Below, one piece after another: positions 55,191 through 62,833 of a stretch of DNA of 64,000 bases. The DNA comes from Solimonas soli DSM 21787 (GTDB lineage: Bacteria > Pseudomonadota > Gammaproteobacteria > Nevskiales > Nevskiaceae): NCBI RefSeq assembly GCF_000474945.1, contig NZ_AXDW01000001.1, positions 434,001-498,000 of the forward strand, read 5' to 3'. The position numbers and the translations under genes were made by a program. The first letter of the stretch is position 1. The number at the start of each line of letters is the position of its first letter. The notes under the pieces are model-generated. The model was not told the DNA's origin. It ran no database searches and was given only the letters and a program-made list of their open reading frames with translations.

Positions 55191-56956
55191 GTCGTGCCCT
55201 TGCCGCCGTCGTCGAACTGCATGCGGTACAGCGCCGCATAGAGGCCTTCGGCGGCGAGCAGCGTGTCGTGCGTGCCAGTCTCGGCGATGCGGCCGTCCTG
55301 CATCACGACGATCAGGTCGGCGTTCTGGATCGTCGACAGACGATGCGCGATGACCAGCGTCGTGCGGCCCTCGACGAGCGTTTCGAGCGCCGCCTGGATC
55401 ATGCGCTCGGACTCGGTGTCGAGCGCCGAGGTCGCTTCGTCGAGAATCAGGATCGGCGCGTTCTTCAACAGCGCGCGGGCGATCGCCAGGCGCTGACGCT
55501 GGCCGCCGGACAGCTTCGCGCCGTTCTGGCCGATCGAGGTCTTCAGTCCCTCCGGCATCTTCTCGATGAATTCCCAGGCATGTGCGAGGCGCGCCGCACG
55601 CTCGATCTGCGCGGCATCCGGCATCGGCTCCAGACCGTAGGCGATGTTCTCGGCGACGCTGGCATTGAACAGACGGACTTGCTGATCGACCAGCGCGATC
55701 TGCTGACGCAGATCGCGCAGGCGGTACTCGCGCAGATCGTGCCCGTCGAGCAGGATCTGGCCGCCGCTCGGATCGTAGAAGCGCGGCAGCATCGCCAGCA
55801 GGGTCGACTTGCCGCTGCCCGATTTGCCGACGAAGGCCACGGTCTGGCCCGGCTCGATGCGCAGGCTCAAGCCGCGCAAGGCATCCTGCACCTGACCGTC
55901 GTAGCGGAAGTGCACGTCGCGGAATTCGATCGCGCCCTCGGCGCGGGCCAGTTCGCGCGGGCCGTCCGCCGCTTCGACCGGCTCGTCTAGCACCTTGAAC
56001 AGTTCGACACCGGCAGCGATGCCGCGCTGCAGCTTCTCACCCACGCCGCCCATGCTCTTCAGCGGCTGCATCAGCGAAATCATGAAGCTGATGAAAGCGG
56101 CGAACGTCCCCGGCGTCATCTGTTCGAGCATCGCCGGCTGCGTCGCGAAATAGACGATCGCCGCCACTGCCCACGCCGCAATGAACTGGATCAGCGCACC
56201 ACTACCGGCCTTGGTCGCAACGATCTTCATGCTGAGCCAGCGATTGTTTTCGTTGACCCGATCGAAATGCTCGCGCTCGAACTTCTGTGCGTTGTAGATT
56301 TTGACGATGCGCTGGCCGAGCACCACCTCGTCGACCGACTCCGTGACCTTGGTGACACTGTCCTGGATACGCACGCTGATGCGGCGAAAGCGCTTCGTCA
56401 CGTAGTTGATGATCAGCGCGATCAGCGGCATCACCACCAGCGTGAACGATGCCAGCCGCCAGTTCAGCCAGAACATGCCGCCGATGTAGAACAGCACGCT
56501 GAGGGAATCCTTCAACGTGCTCGTCAGCACCGTCGTCGTCGCCTCGGCGATCTGCTCGACGAAATACGTCAGGCGCGATACCAGGGACGCCGAATTGACG
56601 CGATCGTAGTAGCGCGAGGGCAGCAGCAGCAGCTTGTTGAACACACGCTCGCGCATGTCCTTGACGACCCGCCGCGCGACCCAGGCCATGCCGTAGACCG
56701 AGGCAAACGACGTGATGCCACGCAGCACGAACAGGCCGATGATGTAGAACGGGATCAGCTTGATGTACGCCTGATTCTGGTCGACGAAGGCACGATCGAG
56801 CAGAGGCTGGATCAGCTTGACGAACAGCGCCTCGACTCCCGCAAGCCCCGCTGTCGCGATTGCGGCCAGCAACATGACGCGCCAGTGCGGCAACGAATAC
56901 CCGAGCAGGCGCCGGTACGTCGGCCAGGCGTCGCGGTCCAGTGAGGTTTTGGCCAT
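55187..56956 (-). CDS. msbA: Lipid A flippase MsbA (ABC transporter)
   Basis: Homodimeric exporter that flips lipid A-core across the inner membrane. It is 589 aa. Six helices in the first 320 residues, then the ATPase: Walker A GKSGSGKSTLL (about 372), Q-loop ALVDQQVRLFN, signature LSGGQRQRLAIARA (about 479), Walker B LILDEATSALD, H-loop AHRLST. LLLPSRYYDR is typical of MsbA. Leads the LPS operon msbA-lpxK-ycaR-kdsB. Confidence 0.96.
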   Translation of the reverse strand: MAKTSLDRDAWPTYRRLLGYSLPHWRVMLLAAIATAGLAGVEALFVKLIQPLLDRAFVDQNQAYIKLIPFYIIGLFVLRGITSFASVYGMAWVARRVVKDMRERVFNKLLLLPSRYYDRVNSASLVSRLTYFVEQIAEATTTVLTSTLKDSLSVLFYIGGMFWLNWRLASFTLVVMPLIALIINYVTKRFRRISVRIQDSVTKVTESVDEVVLGQRIVKIYNAQKFEREHFDRVNENNRWLSMKIVATKAGSGALIQFIAAWAVAAIVYFATQPAMLEQMTPGTFAAFISFMISLMQPLKSMGGVGEKLQRGIAAGVELFKVLDEPVEAADGPRELARAEGAIEFRDVHFRYDGQVQDALRGLSLRIEPGQTVAFVGKSGSGKSTLLAMLPRFYDPSGGQILLDGHDLREYRLRDLRQQIALVDQQVRLFNASVAENIAYGLEPMPDAAQIERAARLAHAWEFIEKMPEGLKTSIGQNGAKLSGGQRQRLAIARALLKNAPILILDEATSALDTESERMIQAALETLVEGRTTLVIAHRLSTIQNADLIVVMQDGRIAETGTHDTLLAAEGLYAALYRMQFDDGGKGTT

Positions 56957-57043
56957 TTCGTTCGATTTTGACAGGGCCGGTATGCTATCAAGTCAGCCTT
57001 CATCGCACTTCAGCCGCCCGGCGCGGCCGGACCCCAGACGCCC

Positions 57044-57385
57044 ATGAGCAAAACCCTGTTCGAGAAAATCTGCGATCGCGAGATCCCCGCCGACATCGTC
57101 TACGAGGACGAGCTGTGCGTGGCCTTCAAGGACATCCATCCGCAGGCGCCGCTGCACGTCCAGCTGGTGCCGCGCAAGCCGATCACCATGCTCAGCAAGG
57201 CAGACGCCGCGGACCAGGCGCTGCTTGGCCATCTGCTGCTGACCGCACCGAAGATCGCCGCCGCGCAGGGTTACGCGGACACCTTCCGTCTGGCCATCAA
57301 CAACGGCGCCGCCGTCGGCCAGTCGGTGTTCCATCTGCACTTGCATATTCTGGCCGGCCGCCCGTTCAAGTGGCCGCCAGGCTGA
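57044..57385 (+). CDS. hinT: HIT-family nucleotide hydrolase/transferase (HinT-like)
   Basis: A 113-aa protein that likely cleaves purine phosphoramidates. KICDREIPADIVYED, LVPRKPI and the histidine triad HLHLHIL (His97, 99, 101) are intact. The C-terminus is short: after LAGRPFKWPPG the gene stops, where E. coli HinT continues longer. The last 37 bases, including the stop, recur 104 bp downstream and part recurs inverted in between. Confidence 0.93.
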   Translation: MSKTLFEKICDREIPADIVYEDELCVAFKDIHPQAPLHVQLVPRKPITMLSKADAADQALLGHLLLTAPKIAAAQGYADTFRLAINNGAAVGQSVFHLHLHILAGRPFKWPPG

Positions 57386-57490
57386 GCACGGCGCACGCCG
57401 GCCAGAATATGCACTGCGTGCATTGCTTGATCCGATCGCCAAGGCGATCGCGGCTGGCCGGCCGCCCGTTCAAGTGGCCGCCAGGCTGAG
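57342..57490. repeat. Direct and inverted duplication of the HIT gene 3' end
   Basis: Bases 57350-57386 (37 bases) are repeated exactly at 57454-57490. Separately, 57342-57358 (17 bases) recur as a perfect inverse at 57397-57413. The rest of the spacer holds the palindrome CGATCGCC-AA-GGCGATCG (57434-57451). This second copy has no start codon and cannot encode a protein. Confidence 0.95.
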
Positions 57491-57527
57491 ACCCGGAAAA
57501 GAGGACTCAATGTCCTCTTTTCCGGGT
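57491..57527. terminator. Large hairpin after the HIT duplication
   Basis: A 16-bp perfect stem (57491-57506 with 57512-57527), loop TCAAT, includes AAAAGAGGAC/GTCCTCTTTT. Likely the terminator of the HIT transcript, displaced by the duplication; the U-run is inside the stem rather than after it. Confidence 0.6.
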
Positions 57528-57614
57528 TGAACGTGCGGCCATGGATGGCCGGGACAGGGCTTGATCAGGCATTGCAGTCACGCCAGGGACGGCAGCGCCG
57601 CACTTCAAGCACGC

Positions 57615-59240
57615 TCAATACACGTCGCGCCGATAGCGCCCGCTCTCGACGAAGGCGTCGTAGGCCGAAGCGCCCAGAACCTCGCGCAGCACGGCGTCGA
57701 CCGCCGGCGCCATGCCCTCGAGGCTGCCGCAGACCAGCACGTGCGCACCGTCGGCAAGCCAGGCGGCGAGCCGTTCACGCCGCGCGGCGAGCCGCTGCTG
57801 GACATAGACGCGCTCGGCCTGATCGCGCGAAAAAGCGAGGTCGACGTGTTCGATCATCGCCGCACGCTGCCACGCCGCGATCTCGTCGCCGAAGAAGAAA
57901 TCGTGCTGTGCGCTGCGTTCGCCGAACAGCAGCCAGTTGCGGTGCTGTCCGGCGGCGACGCGCGCCTTGAGATGCGCGCGCAAGCCGGCGATGCCGGTGC
58001 CGTTGCCGATCAGGAGCAGCGGCTGGCCGTGATCGTCGAGATGGAAGTTGCGATTGACGCGCACGCGCAGCGCCAGCGCGGCGCCGACCGGCGCATGCGC
58101 GGTCAGCCAGCCGGAGCCGAGGCCGAGACGGCCGGCGGCATCACGCACCTGCCGCACGACGAGTTCGAGCACGCCGTCCTGCGGCAGCGAGGCGATCGAA
58201 TACTCGCGATGCGGCAGCGGCGGCAGACGCGCGAGCCACGCGGTCAGCTCGGCCTCATGCACGACGCCGCGCGCCTCTTCGATCGCCGGCAGCAGGCGAT
58301 CGCGCAGGGCGACACCGACGGCCTGACGCTGTGCGCCCGTGCCGACCATGGCATTGGCGTCGATACCGGCGGCGCACAGCCAGCGCTCGAGCGTCGCGTC
58401 GTCATTGCAGGGGCCGATCTCGACGAGATCGCCGGCGCGCCAGCCGGCGCCCGCCGGCGGTTTCAGCCGGAGATGGAAGGCCGGCGCGCCGAAGCCGCGC
58501 GGATTCAGGCAGCGGCGTTCGAGCAGCTCGGCGCGCTGATAGGCCGGCGCCCGCCAGTCCGCCATTTCGGCGTGGCCGCCGAGTGAACGCAGATGATGCT
58601 GCCAATGGCGCAGGGCGGCGGCGTCGCCCTTGTCGACCTCCACCAGATCGAACAGCGGCTGCGCGCCCGACAGGCGCAGCCAGTGTTCCAGCTGATGACC
58701 GAAGGCACAGAACCGCGCGTAGCTGCGATCGCCGAGCGCCAGCACGCCATAACGCAGCGTGTCGAGCGTGGCGGCTTGCGCCATGGCCCGGCGCACGAAT
58801 CGCCAGGCCGCGTCCGGCGCATCGCCCTCGCCCGTCGTGCTGACGATGAACAGCGCGCGCCGGCCTTGCAGGGCCGCGGCCGTCATGTCGCCCAGCGACA
58901 CCAGTCGCAGGCCGACGCCGGCCGCCTGCAAGGCGGCGGCGGTCTGCCGGGCCAGCTGCTCGGCGAAGCCGGTCTGGCTGGCGTGGACGACGAGGAGGTC
59001 ATCGCCGTCGACAGTCAGCGCCGGCGGCGGCCGGCGCCGGCGCTGCGCGGCAAAGGGAATCGCGCTGCAGCCGAGCCAGACCAGCAGCAGGACGCCGGCC
59101 AGCGCGAGGCGCGCGCACGACGGCGGCGCCGGCGGCGGCGCGGTCTGCACGCCGTGGAGCGCGAACGCGAGCGCCACGAGCAGCAGGCCCAGCAGGGCCT
59201 GCGCCAGCAGGCTCCGGTCGAACGGTCGCGGCATCGTCAT
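57615..59240 (-). CDS. Membrane-anchored CysJ/CPR-type flavoreductase
   Basis: A 541-aa diflavin reductase. Two N-terminal helices (about 10-30 and 44-62) anchor it. Flavodoxin domain (about 80-215): VVHASQTGFAEQLARQTA binds FMN phosphate, with STTGEGDAPD and LALGDRSYARFCAFG. FAD domain (about 235-380): REYSIASLPQDGVLELVVRQV (RxYS FAD motif). NAD(P)H domain (about 395-541): LLIGNGTGIAGLRAHL, LLFGERSAQHDFFFGDEI, VCGSLEGMA and end GRYRRDVY. The connecting domain of full CysJ is shortened. Overlaps apbE (ATGA, 59237-59240). Likely sends NADPH electrons to membrane or periplasmic partners encoded beside it. Confidence 0.9.
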   Translation of the reverse strand: MTMPRPFDRSLLAQALLGLLLVALAFALHGVQTAPPPAPPSCARLALAGVLLLVWLGCSAIPFAAQRRRRPPPALTVDGDDLLVVHASQTGFAEQLARQTAAALQAAGVGLRLVSLGDMTAAALQGRRALFIVSTTGEGDAPDAAWRFVRRAMAQAATLDTLRYGVLALGDRSYARFCAFGHQLEHWLRLSGAQPLFDLVEVDKGDAAALRHWQHHLRSLGGHAEMADWRAPAYQRAELLERRCLNPRGFGAPAFHLRLKPPAGAGWRAGDLVEIGPCNDDATLERWLCAAGIDANAMVGTGAQRQAVGVALRDRLLPAIEEARGVVHEAELTAWLARLPPLPHREYSIASLPQDGVLELVVRQVRDAAGRLGLGSGWLTAHAPVGAALALRVRVNRNFHLDDHGQPLLLIGNGTGIAGLRAHLKARVAAGQHRNWLLFGERSAQHDFFFGDEIAAWQRAAMIEHVDLAFSRDQAERVYVQQRLAARRERLAAWLADGAHVLVCGSLEGMAPAVDAVLREVLGASAYDAFVESGRYRRDVY

Positions 59241-60256
59241 TCGAGCAGCGCCGCCAGCGCCGGCGTGATGCGTTCATGCCAGCGGCCGTCGGCGTCGCGC
59301 CAGACCAGGAGCGCCGCCACGTCATGCCGTCGCGCATAAGCCTCGCCCTGGTCGACGCCCAGCACACCGAGCGCCGTGGCGAGGCCGTCCGCTTGCATGC
59401 AGGAGCGATGCACGACGGTGACCGCCGACGGACCGTCGCGCGGCGGCCAGCCGCTGCGCGGATCGAGGGTGTGCGCGTAGCGGCGGCCATCGCTGTCGAA
59501 ACCGCGCCGATAGTCGCCGGAGCTGGCGATCGCCAGGCCGTGCAGCGCGATCAGCGCTTCCGGCAAGGCGCCGGCGGCCGGCGGGCGTTCGATCGTCACC
59601 CACCAGGGCATGCCATCCGGCTTGCAGCCGCGACCGCGCAGCTCGCCGCCGGCCTCGACCAGATAGTGCTCGACGCCGGCCGCATCGAGCGCCGCGCAGA
59701 CGCGGTCGACGGCATAGCCCTTGGCGATCGCCGACAGATCGAGGCGCAAGCCGCCCGGCTGTCGCGCCCGTCGCTGGCCGGCATCGAAGCGCAGCTTCCG
59801 CCAGCCGCTCACCGCCAGCGCCGCGGCGATGTCGTCGCATGCCGGCGCCGTGGTGCGGCGCGGCTGCGGACCGAAGCCCCACAGATCGACGAGCGCGCCG
59901 GCCGTCGGATCGTAGGCCCCGTCGCTGTCGCGCGCGAGCGCGAGTGCCGCTTCGAGCACCTCGCAGAACGCGGCCGGCAGCAGGTGCCAGCTGCCGGCCG
60001 GCGCCGCGTTGAAGCGGCTCAGCTGCGATGCCGGTTCCCAGCTGCTCATCTGTGCGATGACCAGCGCCAGCTCCGCTTCGATCAGGCCGAGCGCGCGCGC
60101 CTCGCCGACGCCGGGCGCCGGCACGAACGAGACCGTCCAGCTCGTGCCCATGCTGCGCCCCTGCAGGCGGCACACGCCGGCGCCGAGCGGCGGCGGCGCC
60201 GGCATCGCGCTCAAGTCGAGCGGCACGAAGACGTGCCGCTGTGCGGCGGCGCTCAT
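59237..60256 (-). CDS. apbE: FAD:protein FMN transferase ApbE
   Basis: Covalently attaches FMN to Thr in target proteins. It is 339 aa. GRSMGTSWTVSF, DPTAGALVDLWGFG, LDLSAIAKGYAVDRV, VEAGGELRGRGCKPDG and AHTLDPRSGWPP with a late QADGLATALGVLG are family signatures, including metal-site residues. Unlike most ApbE proteins, no signal peptide or lipobox is seen (MSAAAQRHVFVPLDLSA), and no better upstream start is visible. Lies between DUF4198 and the flavoreductase; DUF2271 in the same cluster holds a target motif. Confidence 0.95.
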   Translation of the reverse strand: MSAAAQRHVFVPLDLSAMPAPPPLGAGVCRLQGRSMGTSWTVSFVPAPGVGEARALGLIEAELALVIAQMSSWEPASQLSRFNAAPAGSWHLLPAAFCEVLEAALALARDSDGAYDPTAGALVDLWGFGPQPRRTTAPACDDIAAALAVSGWRKLRFDAGQRRARQPGGLRLDLSAIAKGYAVDRVCAALDAAGVEHYLVEAGGELRGRGCKPDGMPWWVTIERPPAAGALPEALIALHGLAIASSGDYRRGFDSDGRRYAHTLDPRSGWPPRDGPSAVTVVHRSCMQADGLATALGVLGVDQGEAYARRHDVAALLVWRDADGRWHERITPALAALLE

Positions 60257-60293
60257 CGCAGCAGAGGCCGCGCAGTCCGGTCCGGAAGGCCGG

Positions 60294-61172
60294 TCAGGGC
60301 AGGACTTCGAGCGTCGCCGAATAATTCACCCGGCGCGACGGCGCCGCCGCCGCGCCATCCTTGCTCTTCTTGCTGGCGGCGGCCTTCGGCCCGGCAGCGT
60401 CGGGCTTTCCGCCACCTTCGCCCGGCCCCTCCATGCCGCCGCCGAGTGAGGCGTTGAGCCAGTACAGGCCGGCCGCCGGCCAGGTGATCGTGAAGGCACC
60501 GTCGGCCTTCGTCGTGGTCGTGATCTCGCTCTGGCTGTCGCGGTAGCGCGTGCCGCCGGGAATGACCGTCACCTTGATGTCGTTCGCCGGCTTGCCGTCG
60601 AGCAGCAGTTTGAAGGTCGCGGCCTCGCCGGCGACCAGATCGTTCGGGTGCGTGACTGGCATCAGTTCGAGACCGACGCCGGTCGGCTTGAAGACGTCCG
60701 TGCTCGGCTTGCCGACCGTGACGAAGGTCTCGACGCGGTTGACGATCTGCGTCACGCGCAGGTTCTTGGCGCCCTTCGGCACTTCGGTCTTGAACGTCGC
60801 CTCGTTGCCGCGCCAGCGCTTCGGCTGACCGTCCTCCTCCCAGCTGGCCATGACGCCATTGCTCGCCGAGGCGATCCTGTAAGTCCCCGCCGTCTGCAAT
60901 GGCACGTCGAAGCTGCTGCGCAGCTTGCCGCTGAAGACGTTCTCCGGCGTCACCGCGCTGCCGTCCGGCGCGGTGATCAGCAGCGCGTCGAGCTTCATGC
61001 CGTTGTGGTTGAAATAGAACAGATCGTTCGAGACCGCGGCGTCGACCGTGATCCCGTGATCGTTCTCCGTCAGCACCGTCGATGACGGAACGAAAAACTG
61101 CTTGTGTGCCTGCGCGCCCAGCGGCGACAGCGCGACCAGCGCAAGGCAAAGCGTCGTGGTGAAAGTCTTCAT
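60294..61172 (-). CDS. DUF4198 periplasmic protein
   Basis: A 292-aa secreted protein. Signal peptide about 1-22 ends in AQA, leaving His as the likely first mature residue (HKQFFVPS). The body is beta-rich: FKTEVPKGAKNLRVTQ, VGLELMPVTHPNDLVAGEAATFKLLLDGKPANDIKVTVIPGG in part LELMPVTHPNDLVAGE, and TTKADGAFTITWPAAGLYWL. A Gly/Lys/Ala-rich stretch (about 240-275) precedes the last strand. DUF4198 resembles domains linked to nickel/cobalt uptake. Possibly binds a metal in the periplasm. Confidence 0.88.
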   Translation of the reverse strand: MKTFTTTLCLALVALSPLGAQAHKQFFVPSSTVLTENDHGITVDAAVSNDLFYFNHNGMKLDALLITAPDGSAVTPENVFSGKLRSSFDVPLQTAGTYRIASASNGVMASWEEDGQPKRWRGNEATFKTEVPKGAKNLRVTQIVNRVETFVTVGKPSTDVFKPTGVGLELMPVTHPNDLVAGEAATFKLLLDGKPANDIKVTVIPGGTRYRDSQSEITTTTKADGAFTITWPAAGLYWLNASLGGGMEGPGEGGGKPDAAGPKAAASKKSKDGAAAAPSRRVNYSATLEVLP

Positions 61173-61206
61173 GTCTGCACTCCAGGATGTTCGGATGGCG
61201 CCGCGA

Positions 61207-61734
61207 TCAGGGCTTGATGTCGAGCGCGACCTTGCCGAGCTCGCTGCTGCCCTGCGCCTGCAGCTGCTGGGCCTTCGACACCGGCCACTGGAACGGAATC
61301 TTCACGAGCTCGCGGCCGCCGGTTTCGCGAGCCGCCTCGACCACCAGCTGATAGTGGCCGGGTGCCAGCTCCGGCAGCGGTCCCTTGCCGCTGACGAAGC
61401 TCAGCGTCTGCTCGCCGACCGGGCGCGTCGCACCGCTGACACCGTCCATCGGCATCTGCAGTTCGCGGCCGGCGCGACGCCACCACTGGCGCAGGTCCTT
61501 GAGCCACTTCGTGCCTTCGCCATTGCGCTTGTCGAGCTCGTACCAGACGGCGAGATTGGCGGCGACGCTCTGATCCTCGCGCTCGATCCACACCGCCACG
61601 TAGGGACGGTGGTACTCGGCGACGTCGAGTTGCGGAATCTGCAGCTTGACGCCGACATCGGCGGCGAGCGCCGGCGCCGACGCCAGTCCGCACAGCGCGA
61701 CGGTCAGAGAAGCACGCATCGGAGGAGTTCGCAT
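61207..61734 (-). CDS. DUF2271 periplasmic protein with flavinylation motif
   Basis: A 175-aa secreted protein from ATG 61734 (MRTPPMRASLTVALCGL, signal peptide to about residue 25). Body: LQIPQLDVAEYHRPYVAVWIER, LAVWYELDKRNGEGTKWLKDLRQWWRR in part WYELDKRNGEGTKWLKDL. DGVSGAT (97-103) fits the ApbE acceptor consensus Dxx(S/T)GA(T/S), predicting FMN on Thr103. C-terminal LVVEAARETGGRELVKIPFQWP. Eleven bases after the PepSY stop. Confidence 0.9.
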   Translation of the reverse strand: MRTPPMRASLTVALCGLASAPALAADVGVKLQIPQLDVAEYHRPYVAVWIEREDQSVAANLAVWYELDKRNGEGTKWLKDLRQWWRRAGRELQMPMDGVSGATRPVGEQTLSFVSGKGPLPELAPGHYQLVVEAARETGGRELVKIPFQWPVSKAQQLQAQGSSELGKVALDIKP

Positions 61735-61745
61735 CGGGGACGCCT

Positions 61746-62381
61746 TCAGTGGAGGAACAACACGATCAGGATGAGAGGAATCAGCAGGCCGAGACCGACC
61801 AGCGGCCAGGTCGCCGGACGGCGCGAAGCGTGCAACTGAAGCAGGAACAGGCCCGTCACCGAGAACAGCACGCAGGCCACCGCGAACAGGTCGATGAACC
61901 AGTTCCATGTCGCGCCGGTGTTGCGGCCCTTGTGCAGATCGTTGAGCCAGGCGATCCAGCCGCGGTCCGTACGCTCGTATTGCCATGCGCCATCCGGCAG
62001 CTCGATCGCCAGCCAGGCGTCGCCGCCCGGACGCGGCAGCGAGACGTACAGCTCGTCCGACGACCACTCGCCGGTTTCGGCATGCGCGCCGATCTCCGCG
62101 GCAAGCCAGGCGCGCAGGGCCGCGGGCAGCGCCGCCCTGCCCTCGCGCACCGGCGCGGCCAGCTCGGCGACAAGGTCTCGCGGCAGCCGACCGTCGCGTT
62201 TCGTCACGATCGGGCTCGCCTTGATCTGCGCGGCGTGATTCAGCGTGATGCCGGTGACCGCGAACATCAGCATCGCGATCAGGCACACGGCCGCGCTGAT
62301 CCAGTGCCACTGGTGCAGGGTCTTCAACCAGTACGCGCGCCGCGCCGGATCGCCGCCCGCGCCGCCTGTCGCCTCGCGCAT
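61746..62381 (-). CDS. PepSY-associated membrane protein
   Basis: A 211-aa inner-membrane protein with three helices: one N-terminal (about 25-47), two C-terminal (about 160-182 and 188-210), and an exported loop between. HQWHWISAAVCLIAMLMFAVTGITLNH has two His near the first helix, and WLNDLHKGRNTGATWNWFIDLFAV in part NDLHKGRNTGATWNWF precedes the second; these histidines are candidates for heme ligands, as in related PepSY_TM proteins. Probable electron conduit in the cluster. Confidence 0.88.
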   Translation of the reverse strand: MREATGGAGGDPARRAYWLKTLHQWHWISAAVCLIAMLMFAVTGITLNHAAQIKASPIVTKRDGRLPRDLVAELAAPVREGRAALPAALRAWLAAEIGAHAETGEWSSDELYVSLPRPGGDAWLAIELPDGAWQYERTDRGWIAWLNDLHKGRNTGATWNWFIDLFAVACVLFSVTGLFLLQLHASRRPATWPLVGLGLLIPLILIVLFLH

Positions 62382-62393
62382 CGGCCGCGCCGC

Positions 62394-62825
62394 CTACGGC
62401 GCCGGCGCGGCCTGCGAAGGATCGGTGACGAAACCGATCTTCGTCAGGCCGGCCTTGCCGGCTTCGCTCATCACCTCGGCGATCACTTCGTAGCGCGTGT
62501 TGCGGTCGGCGTGCAGGTGCAGCTCCGGCGCCGGCTCCTTCTGCCCCGCCGCGCGCAACCGCTCGAGCACGGCGGCGCGATCGAGCTTCTCGCCGTCCCA
62601 GTAGAGTTGGCCGTCGGCGTCGATCGCCAGCTGGACCGTCTCCGCCTTGCTCGCGTTGGCCTCGCTCGACGCCTTCGGCAGATCGATCTTCACGGCGTTC
62701 GTCAGCAGCGGCGCGGTGATGATGAAGATGACGAGCAGCACCAGCATGATGTCGACCAGCGGGATGACGTTGATCTCCGCCATCGGCGTCGAACTGCGGT
62801 TGCCGCTGAAGCTTCCGAATGCCAT
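62394..62825 (-). CDS. exbD: Biopolymer transport protein ExbD
   Basis: Proton-channel partner of ExbB that energises TonB. It is 143 aa. MAEINVIPLVDIMLVLLVIFIITAP carries the essential membrane Asp (Asp25). The periplasmic domain has ADGQLYWDGEKLD and HADRNTRYEVIAEVMSEAGKAGLTKIGFVT in part YEVIAEVMSEAGKAGL. Confidence 0.95.
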   Translation of the reverse strand: MAFGSFSGNRSSTPMAEINVIPLVDIMLVLLVIFIITAPLLTNAVKIDLPKASSEANASKAETVQLAIDADGQLYWDGEKLDRAAVLERLRAAGQKEPAPELHLHADRNTRYEVIAEVMSEAGKAGLTKIGFVTDPSQAAPAP

Positions 62826-62833
62826 GGCGGACC

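Noticed and set aside
56957-57043. TTGACA in the msbA-HIT gap as a HIT promoter
   Set aside because: A consensus -35 is at 56968-56973, but no -10 lies at 16-18 bases; TATGCT and TATCAA are too close.
57454-57490. Second copy of the HIT gene end as part of another gene
   Set aside because: Only 37 bases with a stop; no start codon or coding sequence joins it.
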